A DNA stretch of 64,000 bases from Streptomyces tendae (GTDB lineage Bacteria; Actinomycetota; Actinomycetes; Streptomycetales; Streptomycetaceae): assembly GCF_008632955.1 (NCBI RefSeq), contig NZ_CP043959.1, positions 2,790,001 through 2,854,000 of the forward strand, read 5' to 3'. Shown here one piece after another: positions 26,286 to 34,096 of this stretch (the stretch's first letter is position 1; each line of letters starts with the position of its first letter). The position numbers were made by a program, and so were the translations under genes. The notes beneath the pieces were generated by a model, which worked only from the letters and a program-made list of their open reading frames with translations, searched no databases and was not told the DNA's origin.

Positions 26286-27282
26286 CGCCGTACGCCGTCG
26301 TGGTCCCCACCCTGGTGGGGGACACCCTCGCCGACTGCCTCGCCGCACTGGCCGCCGCCCACGGCCCGCGCCCCGACCGCATCGTCCTGGTCGACGACCG
26401 GCCCGAGCAGCCCGAGCCCGACCCGGCGCCGCTGGAACACGCGCTGACCGTCCTCGGTGACCTGCGCGCCCGCACCACCGTGCTGACCGGGGAGAACCGC
26501 GGCCCCGCCGCCCGCAACACCGGGCTGCGCGCCGTCACCGAGCCCTGGGTGGTCTTCGTCGACGAGGGGGTCCAGGTGGGACCGCACTGGTGCGCGCAAC
26601 TCCTGGAGGACCTCGACGAGGCGACCCCCGACACCGCGGGCGTGCAGGGCGTCATCACCGTGCCGCTGCCCGGCGGGCGCCGCCCCACCGACTGGGAGCG
26701 CGGCACCGCCGCACACGCCCGCGCCCGCTGGATCACCGCCGACATGGCCTACCGCACCGAGGCCCTGCGCCGCGTCGGCGGCTTCGACGAACGCTTCCCC
26801 GCGCCTTCCGCGAGGACGCCGACCTCGCGCTGCGGCTCCTGGACGCCGGCTGGCGCATCCGCAGGGGTCCCGCACCACCCTGCACCCGTGCGCGCCGCCT
26901 CCCGCTGGGCGTCGGTCCACCGGCAGCGCGTGCACGCCGACGACGCCCTGATGCGGCGGCTGCACGGCCCCGACTGGTGGGCCAAGGCGGTCGCGCCGCG
27001 CGGCCGGATCCGCCGGCACGCCGCGATCACCGCCGCCGGAGCCGCCGCCTGCGCCCTCGCCGCCACCGGACACCGCCGGGCCGCCGCCGCCTGCGCGGCC
27101 GGCTGGGCGGCCGGCACCGCCGAGTTCGCCCGCTCGCGCATCGTGCCCGGCCCGCGCACCCCGACGAGGTGGCGACCGTCCTCGCCACCAGCGTGGTCAT
27201 CCCGCCCGCCGCGACCTGGCACCGGCTGGCCGGCACCTGGCGCCACCGCAACGCCCCGTCCTGGCGGGAGCCCGCCCGATGA
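26282..27282 (+). pseudogene. family 2 glycosyltransferase, four apparent deletions
   Basis: ATG 26282 after GGGAGGG. A GT-A fold is clear: AVVVPTLVGDTLADCLAAL, IVLVDDRPE, ENRGPAARNTGLRAV, VVFVDEGVQVGP, MAYRTEALRRVGGFDERFP. Then the frame moves three times: RAFREDADLALRLLDAGW (contains the ED of the second acceptor/metal motif), RRGSRTTLHP, VRAASRWASVHRQRVHADDALMRRLHGPDW, and finally AHPDEVATVLATSVVIPPAATWHRLAGTWRHRNAPSWREPAR. Single added bases in C/G runs at 26797-26800, 26864-26867, 26885-26887 and 27151-27153 restore one ~337-aa enzyme. First glycosyltransferase of the operon. Confidence 0.75.
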
Positions 27283-27286
27283 GCCC

Positions 27287-27931
27287 GTGAAGGCGGTGCT
27301 GTTCGACCGCGACGGCACCCTGGTCCACGACGTCCCCTACAACGCCGACCCCGGCCGTGTGCGCCCCGTCGCCGGGGCCCGCGAGGCCCTCGACGCGCTG
27401 CGCGCCCGGGGGATCCGCACCGGCGTCGTCACCAACCAGTCCGGCATCGCCCGCGGGCTGCTCACCGAGGCCGACGCCGCCCGCGTCAACGGACGCGTCG
27501 AGGAACTCCTCGGTCCCTTCGACACATGGGCCGTGTGCCCGCACGGCCCGGACGACGGCTGTCCCTGCCGCAAGCCCCGGCCCGGCATGATCCTCCGGTC
27601 CGCCGGCCGCCTGGGCGCCGACCCCGCCGACTGCGTCGTCGTCGGCGACATCGGCTCCGACGTCGAGGCCGCCCGGCGGGCCGGCGCGCACGCCGTCCTC
27701 GTCCCCACGCCGGTGACCCGCCCCGAGGAGACCGCCGCCGCCCCGTACGTGGCGCCGGACCTGCTCACCGCCGTGACGCTGATCCTCGACGGCCCGCCCT
27801 GGGAGGAGAACCTCCCGCCCGGTCCGTACGCCGGGGCCGGCCTGGTGGGGCAGCCGCCCGGACGGCCCGCTGCCGGACCCGGGCCCGCCGGCCCGCGAGC
27901 ACGGCCGCCCGGGACCGGGAGGTACCTGTGA
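27287..27931 (+). CDS. HAD-IIIA phosphatase, GmhB-like (heptose bisphosphate phosphatase type)
   Basis: 214 aa from GTG 27287, four bases after the previous stop. HAD motifs: DRDGTLV (nucleophile and acid Asp, about 7-13), TNQSG (about 46-50), and GDIGSDVEAARRAGA (about 122-136). CPHGPDDGCPCRKP (about 85-98) is the zinc loop found in GmhB and histidinol-phosphate phosphatases. GmhB removes one phosphate from heptose bisphosphate on the way to activated heptose. Two heptosyltransferase-like genes next door make that role likely. The last ~45 residues are a Gly/Pro-rich tail with no known role. Its stop overlaps the next GTG. Confidence 0.85.
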   Translation: MKAVLFDRDGTLVHDVPYNADPGRVRPVAGAREALDALRARGIRTGVVTNQSGIARGLLTEADAARVNGRVEELLGPFDTWAVCPHGPDDGCPCRKPRPGMILRSAGRLGADPADCVVVGDIGSDVEAARRAGAHAVLVPTPVTRPEETAAAPYVAPDLLTAVTLILDGPPWEENLPPGPYAGAGLVGQPPGRPAAGPGPAGPRARPPGTGRYL

Positions 27932-28917
27932 AAGCCCTCGTCACCCGGCTCGACAGCTTCGGCGACGTGCTGCTCGCCGGGCCCGTCGTACGGGCCGTCG
28001 CCGCCCGCGCCGACCACGTCACGCTGCTGTGCGGGCCGCACGGGGTGCCCGCCGCGCGGCTGCTGCCCGGGGTGGACGACGTGCTCGTCTGGAAGTCGCC
28101 GTGGACCGGGTTCCAGCCGCCGCCGGTGGACCGGCGGGACATCGACGCGCTCGTCGCCTCCGTCGACGCCGACGCCGCGCTGGTCCTCACCTCGTACCAC
28201 CAGTCCCCGCTGCCCACCGCGCTGCTGCTGCGGCTGGCCGGCGTCCCCTTCATCGCCGCCGACAGCGAGGACTACCCCGGCAGCCTCCTCGACGTACGCC
28301 ACCACCGCGCCCCGCACGCCCACGAGGCCGAGGCCGCGCTGGACCTCGCGGAGGCCGCCGGCTTCCCCCGTGTCGACGACGGCCGGCTCCGGGTGCTCCC
28401 GCCGCCCGCCGCCGACGCGCTGACCGGCGGCGGGCCGTACGTCGTCGTCCACCCCGGCGCCAGCGTGCCCGCCCGCGCCTGGAGCCGCGGACGGTGCGCG
28501 CAGGCGGTACGGGAACTCGCCGCCGCCGGGCGGCGCGTCGTCGTCACCGGCGGCGCGGGCGAGCGCGACCTGACCGCGTACGTCGCCGGCGACCGCGCCG
28601 TCGACCTCGGCGGCCGCACCGACGCCGCGCAGCTCGCCGGGGTGCTCGCCGGGGCCGACTGCGTCGTCGTCGGCAACACCGGCCCTGCCCATCTGGCCGC
28701 CGCCGTCGGCACCCCCGTGGTGTCCCTGTTCGCGCCGGTCGTCCCGGCCGAGCGCTGGCGCCCCTACGGCGTGCCCTACCTGCTGCTCGGCGACCAGGAC
28801 GCCCCCTGCGCCGGAAGCCGCGCCCGGCGCTGCCCCGTTCCGGGCCATCCCTGCCTGGACACCGTGACCGCGCTCGACGTCGTCGCCGCGGTCGACAAGC
28901 TCGTGGAGGTGGCATGA
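27928..28917 (+). CDS. family 9 glycosyltransferase (ADP-heptose:heptosyltransferase type)
   Basis: 329 aa. GTG 27928 overlaps the HAD stop (GTGA). A GT-B fold of family 9: N-terminal LVTRLDSFGDVLLAGPVVRAV (about 4-24, the start typical of heptosyltransferases), then VVHPGASVPARAW (about 170-182), VVTGGAGERDLT, and the donor-site motif VVVGNTGPAHLAAAVGTPVVSLFAPVVPAERW (about 247-280). These enzymes add L-glycero-D-manno-heptose or related sugars from ADP donors. In a Gram-positive the acceptor cannot be lipopolysaccharide, so a wall or capsular glycan or a glycoconjugate is the likely product (inference). Confidence 0.88.
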   Translation: MKALVTRLDSFGDVLLAGPVVRAVAARADHVTLLCGPHGVPAARLLPGVDDVLVWKSPWTGFQPPPVDRRDIDALVASVDADAALVLTSYHQSPLPTALLLRLAGVPFIAADSEDYPGSLLDVRHHRAPHAHEAEAALDLAEAAGFPRVDDGRLRVLPPPAADALTGGGPYVVVHPGASVPARAWSRGRCAQAVRELAAAGRRVVVTGGAGERDLTAYVAGDRAVDLGGRTDAAQLAGVLAGADCVVVGNTGPAHLAAAVGTPVVSLFAPVVPAERWRPYGVPYLLLGDQDAPCAGSRARRCPVPGHPCLDTVTALDVVAAVDKLVEVA

Positions 28918-29864
28918 GAATCCTGCTGTGGCATGTGCACGGGTCGTGGACCACGGCCTTCGTGCAGGGACCGCACACCTACGTCGTCCCCGTCACCCCG
29001 GACCGCGGACCCGACGGACTGGGCCGCGCCCGCACCTTCGACTGGCCCGACTCGGTCGTCGAGGTGCCGCCGGAGCGCCTGGCCGAGCAGGACATCGACG
29101 TCGTCGTCCTGCAACGGCCGCACGAACTCGGCCTCGTCGACCGGTGGTTGCGCCGCCGCCCGCCCCTGGTCTACCTGGAGCACAACGCCCCGCACGGCGA
29201 CGTCCCCGACACCCGGCACCCCGCCGCGGACCTCCCGGGCGTCACCCTCGTGCACGTCACCCACTTCAACCGGCTGATGTGGGACGCCGGTTCCACCCCC
29301 GCCACCGTCATCGAGCACGGCGTCGTCGACCCCGGCCCGCTGTGGACGGGGGAGCTGCCGCACGCCGCCGTCGTCGTCAACGAGCCGGTGCGGCGCGGCC
29401 GTACCACCGGCACCGACCTGCTGGCGGAGTTCGCCGCCGCCGCACCCCTGGACGTGTTCGGCATGGGCACCGAGGGACTCGCCGGGCACCTCGGTCTGCC
29501 CGCCGACCGGTGCCGCTCGCACGAACTGACCCAGGCCCGGCTGCACGCCGAGATGGCCCGCCGCCGCGTCTACGTCCACCCCGTGCGCTGGACCTCCCTC
29601 GGCCTGTCCCTGCTGGAGGCCATGCACCTCGGCATGCCCGTCGTCGCCCTCGCCACCACCGAGGTCACCGAGGCGGTGCCGCCCGGCGCGGGCGTCGTCT
29701 CCAACCGTGTCGACGTCCTCACCGACGCCGTGCGGGACTTCGTGGCCGACCCGCTGAGCGCCCGCCGCGTCGGCGAGGGCGCCCGCGCGGCGGCCCTCGC
29801 CCGCTACGGCCTCGCCCGCTTCCTCGACGACTGGGAACGCCTCCTGAAGGAGGTCACCCGATGA
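28914..29864 (+). CDS. family 1/4-type glycosyltransferase
   Basis: 316 aa, ATG 28914 overlapping the previous TGA. GT-B fold: N-terminal MRILLWHVHGSWTTAFVQGPH, VVVLQRPHELGLVDRW, LVYLEHNAPHG; C-terminal TTGTDLLAEFAAA, HAEMARRRVYVHPVRWTSLGLSLLEAMHLGMPVVALATTEVTEAVPPG, where the E of SLLEAM sits in the position of the donor-binding E-x7-E motif of GT4 enzymes. RRRVYVHPVRWTSLG is the usual nucleotide-sugar pocket. Donor and acceptor cannot be told. Lies between the two family 9 genes. Confidence 0.85.
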   Translation: MRILLWHVHGSWTTAFVQGPHTYVVPVTPDRGPDGLGRARTFDWPDSVVEVPPERLAEQDIDVVVLQRPHELGLVDRWLRRRPPLVYLEHNAPHGDVPDTRHPAADLPGVTLVHVTHFNRLMWDAGSTPATVIEHGVVDPGPLWTGELPHAAVVVNEPVRRGRTTGTDLLAEFAAAAPLDVFGMGTEGLAGHLGLPADRCRSHELTQARLHAEMARRRVYVHPVRWTSLGLSLLEAMHLGMPVVALATTEVTEAVPPGAGVVSNRVDVLTDAVRDFVADPLSARRVGEGARAAALARYGLARFLDDWERLLKEVTR

Positions 29865-29912
29865 TCCGCGCCGCGTCTGCGTCCCCGTCCGCGCGTGAAG
29901 GGACCTGACCCT

Positions 29913-30909
29913 GTGCCCGCGCCCCGCCGGCCTCCCCTCGGACGCGGACGGCACCCCGCGCCCCGCGTGCTGGTGCTGCGGGCCCTCGGGCTCGGGGACC
30001 TGCTCGCCGGGGTGCCCGCGCTGCGGGCGCTGCGGCGCGGGTTCCCCGGGTACGAGGTGGTGCTGGCCGCGCCCGCCGACCTGGGCCCCGTCGCCGAGGC
30101 GACCGGTGCGGTCGACCGGCTGCTGCCCGCCTCCGCGCCCGGCCGGGCCGTCCCCCGCACCCTCGACTGGACCGGGCCGCCCCCCGACGTCGCCGTCGAC
30201 CTGCACGGCAACGGGCCGCCCAGCCACCGCCTGCTGCAAGCGCTCCGCCCGCCGCGGCTGTTCGCCTTCGCGCATCCGCAGACCCCGGACATCGAGGGCC
30301 CGCCCTGGTACCGGGACGAACACGAACGGGACCGCTGGTGCCGCCTGCTCCGCGCGTACGGCCTCGACGCCGACCCCGCCGACCTGCTGCTGCCCCGCCC
30401 GCACGCCCCTCGCCCGCGCCCGGCGCGGTCGTCCTGCACCCGGCGCCGGGGCGCCCGCGCGCTGCTGGCCGGTCGAGCGGTACGCGGCCGTCGCCACCGC
30501 CCTGAGCGAGCGCGGGCTGAGGGTCGTCGTCACCGGCGGCGCGCACGAGTCCGACCTCGTGGCCCGGCTGGCCAAGCAGGCCCGGCTGCCCGACACCGAC
30601 GTCTTCTCCGGCGGGCCGCCTTTCGAGCGGCTGTCCGCCCTCGTCGCCGGCGCCCGCGCGGTCGTCAGCGGCGACACCGGCGTCGCCCACCTCGCGGTCG
30701 CCCACGCCACGCCCACCGTCACCCTGTTCGGCCCGGTGCCGCCGGCCCACTGGGGTCCGCCCGCACACCCGCGCCACCTCGCGCTGTGGCACGGCCCCGA
30801 GGGCGACCCGCACGCCGGCCGCCCCGACCCCGCCCTGCTGCGCATCACCCCCGACGAGGTCCTCGACGCCCTGCACCGCCTGCCCGCCCCCGGGGAGCCC
30901 GCGCCATGA
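29913..30909 (+). pseudogene. second family 9 glycosyltransferase, two apparent deletions
   Basis: GTG 29913 has AAGGGA nine bases upstream. RVLVLRALGLGDLLAGVPALRAL and PDVAVDLHGNGPPSHRLLQAL mark a heptosyltransferase-type N-domain; PWYRDEHERDRWCRLLRAYG follows. After LLLPRP the frame fails; with one base added near 30405-30421 and one near 30439-30443 it reads PGAVVLHPGAGAPARCWPVERYAAV, then VVTGGAHESDLV, VVSGDTGVAHLAVAHATPTVTLFGPVPPAHWGP to the stop at 30909. Restored length about 332 aa. The stop overlaps the next ATG (ATGA). A 15-codon open frame (29861-29908) precedes the start. Confidence 0.78.
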
Positions 30910-31781
30910 CCGGCCACCGCCGCACCGGCGTCGTCATCGCCACGCGGGACCGCCGCGAACGGCTCGCCGTCACGCTCCGGCACCTCAGCGACCTGCCCGA
31001 GCGGCCGGAGATCCTCGTCGCCGACAACGCCTCCACCGACGGCACCCCCGCCATGGTCACCCGCGACTTCCCCCACGTGCGCGTCCTCACCCTGCCCGTC
31101 AACCACGGCGCCCTCGCCCGCAACCACGGCGCCCGGGTCCTCGGCACCCCGTACATCGCGTTCAGCGACGACGACTCCTGGTGGGCGCCCGGCGCGCTCA
31201 GTCGCGCGGCCGACCTGTTCGACGCCCATCCCCGGCTCGGGCTGATCGCCGCCCGCACCCTCGTGGGCCCGGACGCCGTCCCCGACCCGCTCAACGGCCT
31301 CCTCGCCGCCTCCCCGCTCGGCCCCGCCGCCGACCTCCCCGGCACCCAGGTGCTCGGCTTCCTCGCCTGCGGCGCCGTGGTCCGCCGCAGCGCCTACCTC
31401 GACGCCGGCGGCTTCCACCGGCTGCTGTTCTTCGGCGGCGAGGAGACCTGCCTCGCCTACGACCTGGCCGCCCGCGGCTGGGGCGTCACCCACTGCCCGG
31501 ACGTCGTCGCCCATCACCACCCGGCGACCTCCGCCCGCCCCGGCCGCCCGGCACAGCAGCGCCGCAACGAGGTGCTCACCGCCTGGCTGCGCCGCCCCGT
31601 CCCCTACGCCCTCGCCCGCACCAGGGTGCTCGCGGCCGAGGCGCGCGCCGACGAGACGGCCCGGCGCGCCCTCGGCCAGACCCTCACCCGGCTGCCGGCG
31701 GCCCTGCGCGACCGCCGGCCGCTGCCCCCACACGTGGAACGGGCCGCCCGCCTGCTGGAGCCGGAAGGGACCACCGCATGA
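30906..31781 (+). CDS. family 2 glycosyltransferase
   Basis: 291 aa. GT-A fold: VVIATRDRRERLAVTLRHL, ILVADNASTDGTPAMV (nucleotide site), RNHGARVLGTPYIAFSDDDSWWAPGALSRAADLF (DDD metal motif, about 88-90), GFLACGAVVRRSAYLDAGGFH and FFGGEETCLAYDLAARGWGV (catalytic E-x-D type acidic pair). HPGG-like endings and HHH later in the chain are typical of dTDP-rhamnose/galactofuranose-type GT2s. It is a close paralogue of the next gene (same spacing of all motifs), indicating local duplication. Overlaps both neighbours by four bases. Confidence 0.88.
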   Translation: MTGHRRTGVVIATRDRRERLAVTLRHLSDLPERPEILVADNASTDGTPAMVTRDFPHVRVLTLPVNHGALARNHGARVLGTPYIAFSDDDSWWAPGALSRAADLFDAHPRLGLIAARTLVGPDAVPDPLNGLLAASPLGPAADLPGTQVLGFLACGAVVRRSAYLDAGGFHRLLFFGGEETCLAYDLAARGWGVTHCPDVVAHHHPATSARPGRPAQQRRNEVLTAWLRRPVPYALARTRVLAAEARADETARRALGQTLTRLPAALRDRRPLPPHVERAARLLEPEGTTA

Positions 31782-32674
31782 CCGACCCGCGCACGACCGT
31801 CGTCGTCATCACCCACAACCGGCGCCCGGAGCTGCTGCGCACCCTCGGCCGGCTCGCCGAACTCCCGGAGCGGCCCGAGGTGATCGTCACCGACAACGGC
31901 TCCACCGACGGCACCGCGGACGCCGTGGCCCGCCGCCACCCACAGGTCCGGCTGCTGCGCCCCGGGCGCAACCTCGGCGCGGTCGGCCGCAACCTGGCCG
32001 TGCGAGAGGTCCGTACGCCCTACGTCGCCTTCTGCGACGACGACTCCTGGTGGTCGCCCGGCTCCCTGTCCGGCGCGGCCGACCTGCTCGACCGGCACCG
32101 GGCCGTGGTCTCGGTCACCGCGCGGATCATCGTCGAACCGCACGGCACCGACGACCCGATCGTCACCGAACTGCGGGAGTCCCCGCTGCCCGCACCGCCG
32201 TGGCTGCCCGGTCCCGCGCTCGGTTCCTTCCTCGCCGCCGCGACCGTGCTGCGCACCGACGCCTTCCGCACGGCGGGCGGCTTCCACCCGAAGCTGTGGC
32301 TCGGGGGCGAGGAGGAACTGCTCGCCGCCGACCTCGCGGCCGACGGCTGGTGGCTCACGTACGCCGACCACCTCACGGTCCATCACCACGCGTCCGAGGC
32401 GCGGGACGCGACGCTGCGCCGCCGGCACGGCATCCGCAACACCCTGTGGTTCACCTGGCTGCGGCGGCCCGTCGGGCCCGCGCTGCGCCGCACGCTGAAC
32501 CTGGCCCGCACGGTGCCGCGCGACACCACGTCGCTGCTCGCCTTCACCGAGGCGGCGGCCGCCCTGCCCTGGGTGCTGCGCGAACGGCGGGTCCTCCCGC
32601 ACGAGGTGGAGTCCCGCCTGCGCCTGCTGGAACCCACCCAACGCACCAGCAGGGCCCGCCGCTACACGGGCTGA
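31778..32674 (+). CDS. family 2 glycosyltransferase, paralogue of the preceding gene
   Basis: 298 aa. VVVITHNRRPELLRTLGRLAEL, VIVTDNGSTDGTADAV, GAVGRNLAVREVRTPYVAFCDDDSWWSPGSLSGAADLLDRH, GGFHPKLWLGGEEELLAADLAADGWWLTYADHLTVHHH. All GT-A motifs are intact. Identity with the previous protein is high across the first 110 residues, so the pair arose by tandem duplication and may now add consecutive sugars. Last gene of the overlapping run; 58 bases follow before the convergent DUF3040 gene. Confidence 0.88.
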   Translation: MTDPRTTVVVITHNRRPELLRTLGRLAELPERPEVIVTDNGSTDGTADAVARRHPQVRLLRPGRNLGAVGRNLAVREVRTPYVAFCDDDSWWSPGSLSGAADLLDRHRAVVSVTARIIVEPHGTDDPIVTELRESPLPAPPWLPGPALGSFLAAATVLRTDAFRTAGGFHPKLWLGGEEELLAADLAADGWWLTYADHLTVHHHASEARDATLRRRHGIRNTLWFTWLRRPVGPALRRTLNLARTVPRDTTSLLAFTEAAAALPWVLRERRVLPHEVESRLRLLEPTQRTSRARRYTG

Positions 32675-32731
32675 CGGGGAGGCGGGGCGGCGCGCTCTTC
32701 CGGGAGGACCGCCCGCCCGGGCCCGCGAGGG

Positions 32732-33052
32732 TCAGCTGCCGGACCACCTGCACAGGAGGCGGAACGTCGCGAAGAGCGTCACGGGCCACACCGCGGCGAA
32801 GGTCCACAGCGCCCATGGTGCCGAGGTGACGATGCCGGTCACCACCAGGGCCACCGACACCGCGACCAGCAGGGCCACCGTCCGTCCGCGGGGCCGGCAG
32901 GTCGCGGGACGGCCCAGCAGCCGCTTGACGTCGGGGCGCCGACGGGCCGGTCGCCCGCGCAGCAGCCGGTCGAGCCGGCGGTCGCGCCGCAGCGACCGCT
33001 CGATCTCGTCGAGGATGTGCTGTTCGTGCACGGGGAGCCGACCGATGGACAC
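32732..33052 (-). CDS. DUF3040 small membrane protein
   Basis: 106 aa from GTG 33052, with GGAGGAGAG seven bases upstream. The N-terminus GRLPVHEQHILDEIERSLRRDRRLDRLL is the DUF3040 signature (PLSEHEQRILDEIER in relatives). A basic stretch then leads to two short membrane helices (VALLVAVSVALVVTGIV and WALWTFAAVWPVTLFATF). Family of unknown role, common in actinobacteria. Convergent with the glycan operon and 60 bases downstream of the pyruvyl-transferase-like gene on its own strand. Confidence 0.8.
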   Translation of the reverse strand: MSIGRLPVHEQHILDEIERSLRRDRRLDRLLRGRPARRRPDVKRLLGRPATCRPRGRTVALLVAVSVALVVTGIVTSAPWALWTFAAVWPVTLFATFRLLCRWSGS

Positions 33053-33112
33053 CGTCTCTCCTCCAACGACCGCCAAAGGGACGGACCTCCGAGTGCCCGG
33101 CGGGCGTCCGCC

Positions 33113-34042
33113 CTAACCGGCGGCGGAACCGGCCGTCAGCGCCTCCACCAGACGGTCCGCGCCGTCCGGCACCCGGCCTTCCCGGAACGTCTCACGGGCC
33201 TGCCGCGCGGCCACCCGGCCCGAGGTCAGGCACCAGTCCCACCAGCGCTCCAGCCGGCGCCCGTCCGCCTGCTCGGCCGCCAGCAGCGCCGGCCAGCCGC
33301 AGGCCCGCGCCTGCGCCGTCAGCTTCGCACCGCCCGCCACCGGGTCGACCGCGAGCACCGGTGTGCCGACCCGCAGGGCCAGCACCAGTCCGTGCAGCCG
33401 GTCGGTGACCACGAGGTCCAGCCGCGACAGCACGGACTGCACCTGCGCGGGGGTCGCGCTGAGATGCCAGTCCCTGGTGTCGAGCCGGGTCTCCAGTTCG
33501 AGGCGGGCGCAGTCCTTGCCGGCCAGCCAGCGTGTCACCTGCTCGGCGACCTGCCCGTGCCGGCGCTGCGGACCGTACTCCTGCTGCCCGTGGGTCAGGA
33601 TCACCCCCACCACGGGCCGCGGGGGCACGGACGGGGCGCGGGCCGCGAGGTCCTCGGTGGGCTCGCTGCCGGGCGCGTCCCGTGCCAGCACCCGGTCGAA
33701 GCCGGTCACCGCCGGGCCGTCGGGGTCGATCACCGACGTGCCCACGGCGATCCGCACACAGTGCGCGAACCTCCGGTGCAGCTCCTCGATCTGCGGCCCG
33801 TGCAGCGGACCGCACACGAACACGAGGTGCGAGTAGTCGTGGGGGCGTACGCCGTCGAAGTGGAGGGCGTCCGGCCGGAAGCCGGGGCTCCAGACGACGT
33901 CGTACGCCATGCCGGTCCCGCGCAGTACGTCCTCGACCCGGCGCAGGGCGAGGACGTCCCCGGCGGTCGCCTCCCCGTCGCGGAAGCTGAACCAGCCGGT
34001 CAGGAGGACCCGGTTCGGTTTCCTCAGCCGTTCGTCGTGCAC
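33113..34042 (-). CDS. polysaccharide pyruvyl transferase family protein
   Basis: 309 aa from a GTG at 34042. VLLTGWFSFRDGEATAGDVLALRRVEDVL and YDVVWSPGF, then FVCGPLHGPQIEELHRRF, IAVGTSVID, VVGVILTHGQQEYGP, and near the C-terminus LVVTDRLHGLVLALRVGTPVLAVDPVAGGAKLTAQARACGW. TDRLHG with the following GTPVLAVD is the donor-site hallmark of CsaB/WcaK-like pyruvyl transferases, which ketalise sugars of wall or capsular polymers. Its place beside the glycosyltransferase operon supports a role in decorating the same polymer, although it is on the opposite strand. Confidence 0.78.
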   Translation of the reverse strand: MHDERLRKPNRVLLTGWFSFRDGEATAGDVLALRRVEDVLRGTGMAYDVVWSPGFRPDALHFDGVRPHDYSHLVFVCGPLHGPQIEELHRRFAHCVRIAVGTSVIDPDGPAVTGFDRVLARDAPGSEPTEDLAARAPSVPPRPVVGVILTHGQQEYGPQRRHGQVAEQVTRWLAGKDCARLELETRLDTRDWHLSATPAQVQSVLSRLDLVVTDRLHGLVLALRVGTPVLAVDPVAGGAKLTAQARACGWPALLAAEQADGRRLERWWDWCLTSGRVAARQARETFREGRVPDGADRLVEALTAGSAAG

Positions 34043-34096
34043 AGCGCACCGAGTGCCCCTCCGGGCCGGAGGGCAATCGGCGCGGCGCGGGCGGGA

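Noticed and set aside
25423..26745. Minus-strand frame with repeated GELRDQPSTAR peptides
   Set aside because: The peptides are only the translation of the intergenic DNA repeats; no start site and it runs into the glycosyltransferase gene antisense.
28776..31733. Open minus-strand frame of 985 codons opposite the glycosyltransferase operon
   Set aside because: Same artefact; the plus strand carries clear GT motifs.
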